Below are positions 43,696-54,515 of a stretch of DNA of 64,000 bases, piece after piece. The DNA comes from Ophiocordyceps camponoti-saundersi (nom. inval.) (Eukaryota > Ascomycota > Sordariomycetes > Hypocreales > Ophiocordycipitaceae): positions 171,548-235,547 of the forward strand of contig PDHQ01000026.1 of the NCBI GenBank assembly GCA_003339415.1. The letters run 5' to 3'. The notes under the pieces were generated by a model that made no database searches, was not told the DNA's origin, and saw only the letters and a program-made list of their open reading frames with translations. A program made the position numbers and the translations under genes. Each line of letters begins with the position of its first letter. The stretch's first letter is position 1.

Positions 43696-45733
43696 ATGTC
43701 GTTCAATTTCGGTACACCCAGCTCATCGAGCGGACCGTCGAACGCGACCACTACTTCGGCACCTGCCACGGGCGGTCTCTTCGGCGCTGCTTCAGCTGCT
43801 CCGCAGGTTGCTCCGCAGGCCGTCTTCTCCTTCGGCAATGTGGGAAATGCAGCCGCGGCTAACAACGCTACGCCTCCCGCCAACACAAGCCTTTTTTCCG
43901 GACAGCAGCAGCAGCAGCAGCAGCAGCAGGCCGCTGGTGGAGACGCGCAGAAGGCTGCCGCGTCTTCATCTACACCAGCGCCTATTTTCGGCGGAACCGC
44001 CACTCAGACCGGGGGGGGCCTTCTGGGAGGCAATAGCTCTACTCCCCTCTTTGGCGCCGTGGGTTCTACCACTTCGACTCCGGCAGCCTCGAATCAGAAG
44101 GCTGGAGGTCTTTTTGGTAACCTAAGCAAACCGGCGACGAATCTGTTTGGCGCTCCTGCTGCTGCGGGGGGCAGCAGCCTGACCCCGGCTGGCGGCCTTT
44201 TCGGTGCGCAGAAGAATGATTCACTCACGGCAGCAGCCTCCACTCCCGCAAAGCCCATGTTTGCCCTAGCCTCAACGACTCCAGCAGGGGCACCTCCAGC
44301 CGACTCATCGCAGCCTGCGGCCGCCTCGTCGCAAACCACGTCTCAGTCGCTTTTTGGCACCGCGAAGACGAGTAGCAACATCCCAGGCGTTGGTGAGGGT
44401 CTATTGAGCTCCAAACCAGTGGCAACTCCCGCCGGCGGATTATTCGGAAACGTTGGAAGCGGTCCTACCTCCTCGTCGTTTCCTGCGTCGACGCAGAGCT
44501 CTGCAGCGCCTTCGACGGGCGTGTCTCTGTTCGGGACGAAAGCGGCAGCGCCTGAGGCGGCGCCTGGAGCACCGACGACCGGAGGCGGACTCTTCGGCAA
44601 CGTCACGGCCACGTCTACCGCTTCGACGACAGGGACTACACAGGCTCCTAGCGGTGGACTATTTGGCAATACGTCAGCCCCGCCTGCCACGACATCCGCT
44701 GCGGCACCGGCGATGTCGTCGACTTCGGGCGGCTTGTTTGGGGCCCCTCAGCCATCCGCCAGCGCAACGGCTCCAAAGACAACCTCGTCACTCTTTGGCG
44801 CGCCTCCCGCTTCGAACACTTCACAGCCAGTGTCGACAGGAGGGGCAACAGCGACGGCCGGCGGGCTGTTTGGAACCAAGACGGGCACGGATAGCGCGGA
44901 CAAGGACAAGGACAAGGCCCAGGATGCCCAAGCCGCCAAGCCCGCGGCTCAGAACGGGGCGACGAGTGCACTGGGCGCCTCAACGAGCGGCCCAACTTCG
45001 CAGATACCGCGGCTGAAGAACAAGACCATGGAAGATATCATTACCCGCTGGGCTTCGGACCTGGCGAAATATCAGAAGGACTTTAAGGAGCAGGCCACGG
45101 TTGTGTCGACTTGGGACAGAAACCTGGTCGACAACGGAGAGAAGATACAGAAGCTCTACCTGGACACCTTTGAAGCCGAAAGAGCGAGTCACGAGATCGA
45201 ACGGCAGCTGGTAGCGGTAGAGAGCCAGCAGGACGAGCTCGAGGCTTGGCTGGACCGATACGAATCAGAAGTGCAAGACATGATGGCCAAGCAGGTCGGC
45301 CCGAGCGAGCAGCTCGCCGGTCCTGATCAGGAGCGGGAGCGAACCTACAAGCTGGCCGAGAAGCTCACGCAGCAGCTGGACGAGAAGTCGCGAGACCTCT
45401 CCAAGATGGTCAAGGAGATCAACGACATCTCGGGAAGCCTGACCAAAGGGACAAAGGCTGAGGATCCTGTAAGTAAACAGATTTTCAACCCCAATTCTGC
45501 CCTCTTGAAAGTCATGGGACGATGCTGACGGTTGAAACTCGCAGCTGAGCCAGATTGTACGCGTCCTCAACGGGCACCTCACCCAGCTGCAGTGGATCGA
45601 CGCCCACTCGGCGGCGCTGCAAGCCAAAGTGGCGGCCGCACAGAAGTCGAGCGGGGCGCTTAACAACCACTACGCTGGGATGGATAATGACGCCGCGGAG
45701 AGTTTCTATAGGTCCTACATGGGGCGACGGTGA
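43696..45733 (+). CDS. nsp1: Nucleoporin NSP1 (central channel FG-Nup)
   Basis: Exons 43696-45468 and 45545-45733, 653 aa. I start at MSFNFG (ATG in a CCGCC context); the frame is open for 35 codons upstream but that part looks like leader. The first ~440 residues are an FG-repeat region with many GLFG and LFG units spaced by Ser/Thr/Ala/Pro linkers, plus a ten-Gln run encoded by CAG repeats. A short KDKDK hinge precedes the conserved C-terminal coiled coil (RLKNKTMEDIITRWASDLAKYQKDF...), which packs with NUP57 and NUP49 in the channel trimer and with NUP82. The last exon completes the coil (LSQIVRVLNGHLTQLQWID). The final codons (SYMGRR) close the protein. Confidence 0.95.
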
Positions 45734-45971
45734 AGAGCGTGTCAGATAGCAGAGGGGGCTCTCAGAGAGGCATTGGGACATGGGAAGCTCGCAAGGACGA
45801 GGCGATGTTATCATTTTCGCTTTCGCCATCCCCTTCCTTGTACATGTAAGAATTATCAACGGCGACAAAATAAATACAGCGTCGGAATCGTCTGCGACGG
45901 CGAGGGGTTTAATGCGAATGTATCTCTCCCAGTTTGATGGACGAGGTAGCGACTGGAGTCGACCGAGGTAT

Positions 45972-46456
45972 TTAGTTTTGCTCGCCACCGTTTTGCTCCT
46001 TGGTGATTTCATCGCTACCAAGATTAAGCCAACGAGGTCAGAAGGCTGTGGCGAAAGAAAAGAAGGGGAGAAGCGGGATGAAGCAACGAACATGTGTTTG
46101 GACAGACGATTAAGATGCTCCTGTTGCTCTTGGAGCTTTTTCCTGAGCTCTAGAAGCTTCTCTTGCTCGCGCTTGCGGATAGCCATGTCCTCGCTGGCTC
46201 TCTCGCGTCGCTGGAAAGCATCACTAGATCGAAGAGAAGAGAGATGGAAGTCAGAGATTTAGTTATGTATATTGAAACCTCTTTGGGGATGTTGAGGTGG
46301 GCGGGAAGAAAAAGATGAGTCCCCTTACCCTTGGCCGCCGGCTTTGGGCGGTGCGCCAACGTCTCCTTGGGCCATGACTCGGATGGTGGTGGAAAAGGCG
46401 GCAGCGCGGAAGGGGCCGGTGACCGTACGGGAGGCGGCTGTGCGGAGGGTGAGCAT
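45972..46456 (-). CDS. inh1: Mitochondrial F1F0-ATPase inhibitor (IF1)
   Basis: Exons 46456-46329, 46223-46092 and 46014-45972, 100 aa. The presequence MLTLRTAASRTVTGPFRAAAFSTT is basic and free of acidic residues. The mature part holds the inhibitory helix (DAFQRRERASEDMAIRKREQEKLLELRKKLQEQ). The third exon, only 43 bp, supplies the C-terminus DEITKEQNGGEQN. Its donor is the rare GTTCGT form. Without that splice the frame runs on into unrelated sequence. IF1 binds the F1 catalytic head when matrix pH falls and stops ATP hydrolysis. Convergent with NSP1 over ~240 bp. Confidence 0.92.
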
Positions 46457-47656
46457 ATTTTGGGGTTTGGGCTTGGTTGTGGTGAGGGAGGAGGTTTTGG
46501 TGGTGTCGTTGGGCTATGACGTGGGAGCCTGGGAGGGAAGGAGGACGAGTTTATGTGGTGGGAAAATTGCTTCGATGGTGGTAGTTGGTTATTGGTGGAC
46601 ACTCGTTGGAGGTGGAGGACTGCTGGTGGTGGTGGTGGTAGAAGGAGGCCGAAGATGGGGGTGGAGACGGGAGGTCAGGTTTGGGAGAAGAAAGCTGGTC
46701 GTTAGTGCGGTACCTACTTATCTGGCTACGATGAGTATTAAGAATGAGGTAGACGCGTAGCACCCCAGGGTCTCCGACGGTGATACTACGGATACGGAAA
46801 CAGTGCTGTGTGTTAAGTACAGATGGATCGTCATCAACTGGGTTTTATCTTCTTTTACAGTATCAAGGAGAAATACTAACATAGAATGAAGAGGATAGAT
46901 TACACACATAGAGAGAAGGTGTGTGTGTGAGCGCGTGAGAGAGAGAGAGAGAGAAAGCGAGAGGTGGAGAGATGTGTTTATGTTGATCGTTTTCTTCTTT
47001 AATTTTACATTTTGTCTCTAAAGCATCATATTCCCTGCGTCTTTCCTTTTTGTTTTGGTTTCCTTCCTTGGTGCGTGACGTCGATTCGGACACCTGGCAT
47101 CTGTAACGTCCTGGAAGCACGGAGCTGCTTGGCGGAAACGTAAGCATGATTCATGGGAAGGGAAATGATGAACTTGACGATGATGCTGATGCTAATGATG
47201 ATGATGGACGACAACCACACAGACCTACATACTGTACATACACACCTACGTATGTACATATATATGACAAAGATGTCAGAACAGCCCGTCAGGAAGATAA
47301 GAAGATGCTAGGTAGGTTAAAATGGCATGCGTCGTCGTCATACATACCGTTGCGGGGTTCAGGGTAAGCTCCGGGCCAGGAAAGCTGGTTCGGCCGGCGG
47401 CGAGTACCGCCCCTGTCAAACAGCCAATCTCTCTAGCACCTTCGGCGGCGGTACTTGACGGTACAAAGCCCTCATTAGCTGAAATGGCACTCTCCTGTTG
47501 GCTGGCCCCGACGCGATGTTGTAGGGATGATAAGAGGTATCGACGGCCTCATTAGTGACCAGGATCTTTCCCATAAGACTGTGCGTTTAATTAGGTACCC
47601 CAGGAGTCATAAGCTACTTTCGCCGCGTTCACAGCGCGTCACCAAGGAGGAATTTC

Positions 47657-47690
<34 letters not shown>

Positions 47691-47866
47691 TCCTCGCGTG
47701 CTCTGGCCGCTCCCCCCCCACCCCTCTGCGGGAGAAAATTGCTAAGCCTAGGGCCCTGACTGCACTGCGAGGGGTACATGAGGATACATACGACGTGATT
47801 GGCGATTTGGGCGCCTGCATAAAAGTTCAACATAGCCTGTTGCTTGACCCGGGCTTCTTCCCGAAC

Positions 47867-47900
<34 letters not shown>

Positions 47901-48851
47901 TTACTACTGCCTTTTTTCGCTACCCTCTTTTTCGCCCAGCAAACACACCGCACGAAGCCAGCCGACTCCCAACAAATAAAAAACCACCACCAGCATCGCC
48001 ATCGTCGTCGCCTTCGACTTCGTCGCTCTGCTTTCGTCGCAAGCACGGGAATAGAATTCCAGAGCGGAAAGAAGAAAAAAACACCTCGTCAACCTTCTTC
48101 TCGCCCTCGCGACTTCCGCCCACAACACCCCTCCCCCCCCTTTTTTCTTCTTCTCTTCCTCTCCGGGCTCGTCATCGTCCTTCAACTTCGGTACGTGGTT
48201 CTGCTTTGCGTGTCCCGACAGCTGCCTCTCCCCCCCCCCCCTCCATCCCCCCCTACTCCCCATGCCCCCCTCTGAGGCTCTTCCCTCTGTCCCTTGCCCC
48301 CCCCTCCTCCCCTCACCCCTCCTCTGTCGTCATCCGCATGATGGTGGGAAAAGCCAGCGCAGCGTCGCGACGGCTTCAACTCCTCCCGATATCCTCGCGT
48401 CTCTTGGGGCGGTTCGATGGGTAGGCCTCGTCGAGCTTCGACAGTGGCCTTGATACCTTAGTTGTCGCGGCTAGTGTCGTCTTGCATTTCTTGTCAAGCC
48501 TCTCCTTCACGGATATTATTTCCCCCTTTATTTTCCATCAAGAAACCCATATTTTGCATCTTCTTTTGGTTATCCCTCGACGCCCACCAGTAGGGTGCGG
48601 TTGCCGTTGTCGGCCCGCCTGGCGTAGGCCTTCAGGTGCCTGCTGGGCTGGCTGCCAACCGCTGCCACTTGTCTTCCCTTCTTCATCCCTCTCCAAATTT
48701 CCCTTGCCCCTCCCTTGCCCACTTCATCACCTGCTCAAGTCATCGATTCACGCTCGCTTTCCAAGCTCTCCCTCTACTTCTCTCTTTCTCTCTTGTGATC
48801 TGCTAACTTTCTCCTCGATTTCCCCCCTCTGAAGCCCTGTTGCCGTTCAAA
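46457..48851. other. Divergent region IF1 / 14-3-3, with poly(C) runs
   Basis: 2.4 kb. Contains GGT/GGA-rich DNA near 46500-46680, a (GA)n run near 46938, AC/ATG repeats near 47150-47260, C runs at 47659-47687 and 47868-47900, and a C- and CT-rich domain 48120-48310 leading towards 14-3-3. Frames here are low complexity. The pyrimidine-rich stretch probably belongs to the 14-3-3 promoter and leader. Confidence 0.6.
47659..47687. repeat. Poly(C) run
   Basis: 29 consecutive C; a similar run of ~33 lies at 47868-47900. Confidence 0.9.
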
Positions 48852-49888
48852 ATGGGTCACGAAGATGCCGTCTACCTGGCCAAGCTCGCCGAGCAGGCCG
48901 AGCGCTACGAAGGTAAAGTCGACGCGTCTCGCTGTTCCCGACACTGTACTGACACGGGCTGCAGAAATGGTCGAGAACATGAAGATTGTCGCTTCCGAGG
49001 ACCGCGACCTCACCGTCGAGGAGCGTAACCTGCTCTCCGTCGCCTACAAGAACGTCATTGGCGCCCGTCGTGCCTCTTGGAGAATAGTCACTTCGATTGA
49101 GCAGAAGGAGGAGTCCAAGGGCAACTCGTCCCAGGTTACCCTCATTAAAGAGTACAGACAGAAGATCGAGGCGGAGCTTGCCAAGATCTGTGATGATATC
49201 CTCGACGTGCTCGACCAGCATTTGATTCCTTCGGCCGCCACGGGAGAGTCAAAGGTCTTCTACCACAAGATGTTCGTCTCACCCCCGTGCCCTGGTACGC
49301 GTCGTCGCGTCGGCTAACCTGTGCTACAGGAAGGGCGATTACCACCGTTACCTCGCCGAGTTCGCCATCGGCGACCGCCGCAAGGAATCCGCCGACAAGT
49401 CTTTGGAGGCCTACAAGGCCGCTACCGAGGTCGCCCAGACCGAATTGCCCCCTACTCACCCTATTCGTCTTGGTCTGGCTCTCAACTTCTCCGTCTTCTA
49501 CTATGAGATTCTCAACGCTCCCGACCAAGCTTGCCATCTTGCCAAGCAGGCGTTTGACGATGCCATTGCTGGTATGTTGGCTGTCGACGTTTCGTCGCTC
49601 ACCGTCTCTGACAATTCGACTGCCACAGAGCTCGACACCCTTAGTGAGGAAAGCTACAAGGACTCTACGCTCATCATGCAGCTCCTTCGTGATAACCTGG
49701 TACGTTTTATGCCTCTCGCGATCCGGACCTAGCTTACCTGTCAACAGACGCTCTGGACCTCGTCCGAGGCTGAAGCTGGTGCTGCCGCCGCCGGGCAGAC
49801 GGACTCGACTGCTAAGGAGGACACGGCCGCCGCCAGTGATGCTGCCGCCGCCCCTGCTGCGGCCGAGGAGTCCAAGGCTGCCGAATAA
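48852..49888 (+). CDS. 14-3-3 protein
   Basis: Five exons: 48852-48912, 48965-49271, 49330-49571, 49629-49699, 49748-49888, 273 aa. Conserved blocks: [49 protein letters not shown] (across the second junction; donor GTTCGT), [20 protein letters not shown]-type [29 protein letters not shown]. The phosphopeptide-binding Lys, Arg and Tyr of the amphipathic groove are all there. The tail is Ala/Glu-rich and variable. It is a dimeric adaptor binding phospho-Ser/Thr partners in signalling, cell cycle and metabolism. The long CT-rich upstream region suggests strong expression. Confidence 0.97.
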
Positions 49889-50230
49889 GGACCTCAAGTG
49901 GCGGAAGACAGCATGGGGCTTTGGTCGTGCTGGTACAGGGCGGACTGGTGTCTACGGAGTGGACGGAAGACCTCGTTTTACCTTTTTTTCCCCCCCTTCC
50001 CCCCCTTTTTCTTATGTTGGCCCAGAGCTTCGGCATCGTTTAGGTAAACACGCGCATACGCAACGGACGGAGGAGCTGACAGCCAACGGATCGGCAAGGA
50101 GACTAAAGAAGAGCAAAATTGGAGGTTCTGCTTTTAGACTCTAGTGCGCGGCCGTCTGGACAAATGAAGAGAAAAAAGTAGTAAATTTGCTTTCAATACA
50201 CACCAAACATAGTTGCGCCTCGTTGAGCCG
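49889..50230. other. Intergenic, convergent 3' ends
   Basis: 342 bp between 14-3-3 and DPH4. A C- and T-rich stretch at 49980-50015 and no gene. Confidence 0.6.
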
Positions 50231-50872
50231 TCAGGTGTGGGCGGCGGCGATGTGTTCTTCCTCGTCCACAGCGGCGAAGTGAACCCTCAGCCAGAGGCTG
50301 CAGTCGAGGCAGCCGACGATGAGCAGCCCCTCGTCGGCGACTTCGGCCAAGTCGGCCTCGTCGAAGGAATAGCCCCTGTCGTTGCCGCAGCGACAGGAGC
50401 GGTACCAGCGGTCACCGCCTTCGTCGAAGGGTAGGTCGTCGAGATCTACGTTCTCGACGCCTATTTGGAAGCGCGTCGGGCCCAGACCGGTCCGGGAGGC
50501 TTCGGCGACTAGACGGAGGGAGGCGTCGTAGTCTGCTCGACGGGAGGGTGAGGCGAGCACGGCGAAGGCCTGACTGATTTGATCGACTGTATACAAGGGG
50601 TTTCGTCTTGGTGTCTGTTCATCCCGCTGCGGCGGTGTCCGATCGGCGGGAGATGAAGCGTAGGAGCCGGAGGAAGAGGAGGAAGAAGATGGGGAGGGGA
50701 AGGAAGTGGACAAGGAGATGGCGCCGGCCTTGTCGGGGTGGTTTCGTAGTAGTGCGCGCCGGTAGGCTTGTCTTACGAGGCGAGAAGGGTCTTGGGCGAC
50801 GGTGTCGAGGATCGAGGAGCTGAGGCCGAGGACTTCATAGTGGGTGATGGAAGTTGATGGAGGAGCGGCCAT
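50231..50872 (-). CDS. dph4: Diphthamide biosynthesis protein DPH4 (J protein)
   Basis: Single exon, 213 aa. An N-terminal J domain has the HPD motif at residues 45-47 (RNHPDKAG), interrupted by a Ser-rich insert (~53-85) before helix IV (VDQISQAFAVLASPSRRADYDASL). The C-terminal CSL zinc finger has CRCG and GCLDC cysteine pairs. DPH4 delivers electrons/iron and works with DPH1-DPH3 in the first step of diphthamide formation on eEF2. The Ser-rich insertion is longer than in yeast DPH4. Confidence 0.92.
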   Translation of the reverse strand: MAAPPSTSITHYEVLGLSSSILDTVAQDPSRLVRQAYRRALLRNHPDKAGAISLSTSFPSPSSSSSSSGSYASSPADRTPPQRDEQTPRRNPLYTVDQISQAFAVLASPSRRADYDASLRLVAEASRTGLGPTRFQIGVENVDLDDLPFDEGGDRWYRSCRCGNDRGYSFDEADLAEVADEGLLIVGCLDCSLWLRVHFAAVDEEEHIAAAHT

Positions 50873-51183
50873 GAAATGAGAGAGCCGGTTAATCGGTGCG
50901 CTGGAGGGTCGAGCATTGATCTAGATTCTAGAGTAACTACCGTAGGAACGTAGGGAGAATGTCGTGGAGACCGGAGTTGACTTCAACTTTTCGATGGCAC
51001 ATGATATCACGTGACCACCACGACGACTGACAAGCTTTTGGCAGCGGCACGAGCCGTCGTGTCTTTGGTATTGGAGGAGGATGGAAACAGGGAAGTGGAA
51101 CATGTATGTACATGTGTGTGATTTTTGAATAGATAGGATGACATGAAAAGAGATTATACAGGCGAGATAGCGTGGGTATGCTT
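50873..51183. other. Short intergenic region upstream of DPH4
   Basis: 311 bp with a CACGTG motif near 51007 and no gene. Confidence 0.55.
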
Positions 51184-51814
51184 TCACTCCTTGGGCCAAC
51201 TCTTCCACCGATATCTGCCGACCTGTACAAGGACGCACGGTTAGTCCCCTTGCGGGATGAGAAGATGACAGCGACGAGACTTACCCGTTTGAAATCCTTG
51301 ATGAGTCTGGGCATTGCCAACATGGCCTTTCTCCTCTCCTCCATCCTGATCATCAAGTCAGCAAGCAAATGGCGAAGACAAAAACGAAGATGGAAAAAGA
51401 GAAATATTTCCCCCCTCCATACCTTGGAATCATGTTTCTCTCGAAGATGTGACCCTTGACCTTTTGTCCGACGCCGGTACCCTTGACCCTCAAGCCGAGC
51501 CTGACCCTGCGGGCGATCTGGAACTCGGTTCCCTTGGGGGTCTTGGGCAGGAGCTCCTCGATGCCGTGATTGCGAGCCATCTTGACGAGCTCGGCCTGTC
51601 GACGCTGCGAGTATACGGGATCCTTTCGCTTCCCCGTTACGGGATCTATTGCGCAGCGGAAAGGGTTCGGTCGTTCCTTCTGCCACGGCGTCGGCTCGGC
51701 GTCAGGGCCGACGATGGAGGCTGGTGGCCAGCGTGCTAGGAAACGCTGTAGCTGTGGTGGGAGGGACTTGGCTAGGGAGATGAGGTGCGAGGCTGTGGGT
51801 GTGGTCATCGCCAT
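51184..51814 (-). CDS. mrpl25: Mitochondrial ribosomal large-subunit protein mL59
   Basis: Exons 51814-51423, 51345-51285 and 51222-51184, 163 aa. Basic N-terminal region (LISLAKSLPPQLQRFLARWPP) precedes KERPNPFRCAIDPVTGKRKDPVYSQRRQAELVKMARNHGIEELLP, the conserved fungal mL59/MRPL25 core. Exon 2 gives EERRKAMLAMPRLIKDFKR and the 13-codon exon 3 gives VGRYRWKSWPKE. The last exons are tiny, so an unspliced reading truncates the protein. It is a fungal-type component of the mitochondrial 54S subunit. Divergent from PRP28. Confidence 0.9.
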
Positions 51815-52134
51815 CTTTGACGGGCGGTGGTATCTCGTTTTTGCTATCCGAGAGCAATGATGAGAGAATGATTTGTCGTCGTAATTTACTGTTTATGTGC
51901 GGGAGCTTCTTCACGAAGTGATGGATGAGGCTGAGAGAAAGAGCTCTAGCCACTGAATTCTAATTAGGCACTCTAATTGGCTGCTGATGAAGCTTTTCGG
52001 CCCGTCTCTTTCTCCGTCGCAGCCTCGCCGGTCGTCGCGTAAATCACAAACACGGGTGACAGTCGAGCAGTCAAGCCAAACCATCCATCCATCCATACAT
52101 ACATACATACCTACGTCTACTCTTCTCAGCAGAG
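51815..52134. promoter_or_regulatory. Bidirectional promoter, mL59 / PRP28
   Basis: 320 bp between divergent starts, with CCATCCATCCATACATACATAC repeats at 52083-52111 just before PRP28. Confidence 0.45.
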
Positions 52135-54351
52135 ATGCCGCTCGACATCGAGCAGATCCTCAAGAAGCGAAAAGAAGCCGAAGCGGCCGCGGCGAAACCT
52201 CGCTTCATCCCAAAGGCTGAGCGAAATCGCCTCGCGGTCGAGCAGTTCCAGAAGCAGGAGGATGAGAAGCAACGCAAGGCCGCGGCCGAAGTAAGGCGAA
52301 GGCGGGAAGAGGAGCGGAAATGGAAAGACAGGGCGAGGATGCCACCTCCGCCGCCATCGGGCCTCAACGGGTCCGCCTCATCCAGCGCCGTCCCAACCGG
52401 GCCGCGCGCCATGAATCAGAAGGGCGGCGGCAAGGAAGGCAAGAAGGGCGGCGAAAAGGCCATGGGCGACAAGCGGTCGGCCGAGGAGATCGAGGCGACG
52501 CTTCTACGATCGCGCTACCTCGGCCCGGAGGTGAATCAGCAGTCGAGCTTTTCGGCGAAGAAGAAGCGGATGCGGACGACGGAGAAGAAGTTCAACTTTG
52601 ACTGGGACGCCGAGGACGATACGTCGAGGGAGCACGACCCCATCTACTCGAACCAGTCGAAGAACCGAGGCAACTCCCTCGCCGGCGTCGGAGGCGAATA
52701 CGACGAGGAAGCCGAGCATCAGGCTATCAAGCGTGCCCGCATGATAGAGGAAAAGGACCCTGAGCACGGCAAGGAACGGGCTGCTGAGCTTCTCCGGACC
52801 TTCTACCGTGCCCGCACCAAGGCTTCCAACAGGGCCGAAAGGACCGGTCTCGGGACGCACTGGTCGAAAAAGCCGTTGCACGACATGCGCGAGCGAGACT
52901 GGCGCATCTTCAAGGAGGACTTTGGCATCGCTACAAAGGGAGGCAGCATCCCCAACCCGATGCGCAGCTGGGACGAGTCGGGCCTCCCGCCCAGGCTGCT
53001 CGATATCGTCGACCGCGTGGGCTACAAGGCGCCGACCCCGATCCAGCGGGCCGCCATACCAATCGCTCTCCAGGCCCGAGACCTCATCGGCGTGGCCGTG
53101 ACGGGATCCGGAAAGACGGCCGCTTTCCTCCTCCCTTTACTCGTCTACATTTCTGACCTCCCGCCCCTGACGGAGGGGAACAAGAACGACGGGCCGTACG
53201 GCCTCATCCTCGCCCCGACGCGCGAACTGGTGCAGCAGATCGAGACGGAGGCGCTCAAGTTCGCCCAACCGCTCGGCTTCCGCTGCGTGAGCATCGTCGG
53301 AGGCCACTCGCTAGAGGAGCAGGCATTCTCCCTCCGCAACGGCGCCGAGATCATCGTCGCCACCCCGGGAAGATTGGTCGACTGCATAGAGAGGAGGCTC
53401 CTGGTGCTGGCCCAGTGCTGCTACGTCATCATGGACGAGGCGGACCGAATGATCGACCTCGGCTTCGAGGACTCGGTCAACCGCATCCTCGACGCCCTCC
53501 CCGTCAGCAACGAGAAGCCGGACAGCGAAGAGGCGGAGAACGCTCAGCTGATGAAGCGTCGCCTCGGAGGAAGAGACCGCTACCGCCAGACCATGATGTA
53601 CACGGCCACCATGCCGCCGCTGGTGGAGCGGATAGCGAAGAAGTACCTCCGGCGACCGGCCATGGCGACTATCGGAAACGCCGGCGAGGCCGTCGACACG
53701 GTCGAGCAGCGCGTCGAGTTCATCTCCGGCGAAGACCGTCGCAAGCGCAGGCTACAAGAGATACTAGCCTCGAAACAATTCGCGCCCCCGATCATCGTCT
53801 TCGTCAACATCAAACGAAACTGCGACGCCGTAGCCCGCGACATCAAGACAATGGGCTACTCCGCCGTCACCCTCCACGGCTCCAAGACGCAGGAGCAGAG
53901 AGAGGCTGCCCTGGGCTCGGTCCGCTCGGGCCAGACCCAGGTGCTGGTAGCCACCGACCTGGCGGGCAGAGGCATAGACGTTCCGGACGTCTCGCTCGTC
54001 GTCAACTTCAACATGGCCACCTCCATCGAGAGCTACACCCACCGCATAGGCAGGACGGGCCGCGCGGGCAAGAGCGGAGTGGCCATCACCTTCGTGGCAA
54101 ACGAGGACGCAGACGTCCTCTATGACCTGCGTCAGATGCTCAGCAAGAGCTCCATCTCGAAAGTTCCAGAGGAGTTGCGTCGTCATGAAGCTGCTCAGAC
54201 GAAACCTGTTCGTGGTTCTGCCTCTAGGAAGGATGAGGCTGCCGCTGCCGCTGCTGCTGGCGGCGGCGGAGGAGGAGATCGAGATAGAGGAGGGGATCGA
54301 GGGGGGGAGAGAGGTGGTGGTGGTGGAGGGGGGGGTAAAGGAGGATGGTAA
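52135..54351 (+). CDS. prp28: Pre-mRNA splicing helicase PRP28
   Basis: Single exon, 738 aa. The N-terminus MPLDIEQILKKRKEAEAAAAKPRFI is the family signature, followed by an RE/K-rich helix and acidic segments. Then come ERDWRIFKEDFGI, Q motif YKAPTPIQRAAIPIALQARD, VTGSGKTAAF, PTRELVQQ, TPGRLVD, MDEADRMID, TATMPP, FVNIKRNCD, RGIDVPDVSLV and HRIGRTGRAGKSG. PRP28 removes U1 from the 5' splice site so U6 can pair. The end is a Gly/Arg/Asp-rich tail (residues ~705-738) encoded by GGAGG repeats. Intron-free although it is a splicing factor. Confidence 0.96.
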   Translation: MPLDIEQILKKRKEAEAAAAKPRFIPKAERNRLAVEQFQKQEDEKQRKAAAEVRRRREEERKWKDRARMPPPPPSGLNGSASSSAVPTGPRAMNQKGGGKEGKKGGEKAMGDKRSAEEIEATLLRSRYLGPEVNQQSSFSAKKKRMRTTEKKFNFDWDAEDDTSREHDPIYSNQSKNRGNSLAGVGGEYDEEAEHQAIKRARMIEEKDPEHGKERAAELLRTFYRARTKASNRAERTGLGTHWSKKPLHDMRERDWRIFKEDFGIATKGGSIPNPMRSWDESGLPPRLLDIVDRVGYKAPTPIQRAAIPIALQARDLIGVAVTGSGKTAAFLLPLLVYISDLPPLTEGNKNDGPYGLILAPTRELVQQIETEALKFAQPLGFRCVSIVGGHSLEEQAFSLRNGAEIIVATPGRLVDCIERRLLVLAQCCYVIMDEADRMIDLGFEDSVNRILDALPVSNEKPDSEEAENAQLMKRRLGGRDRYRQTMMYTATMPPLVERIAKKYLRRPAMATIGNAGEAVDTVEQRVEFISGEDRRKRRLQEILASKQFAPPIIVFVNIKRNCDAVARDIKTMGYSAVTLHGSKTQEQREAALGSVRSGQTQVLVATDLAGRGIDVPDVSLVVNFNMATSIESYTHRIGRTGRAGKSGVAITFVANEDADVLYDLRQMLSKSSISKVPEELRRHEAAQTKPVRGSASRKDEAAAAAAAGGGGGGDRDRGGDRGGERGGGGGGGGKGGW

Positions 54352-54515
54352 GAGAGCTTTAACGTGTACATAGATATATAAAAGATACAGGGGAAAAGGG
54401 GGAGAGAAGAAAAAGTCTTGCTCTTCTTCAACCTCCCCCCAAATTTCCGTCACAACTGAAGCAGAAGAAGAGGAAACAAAACCATTCAAATTCCCATCTC
54501 CTCTTCACCCCTAAC

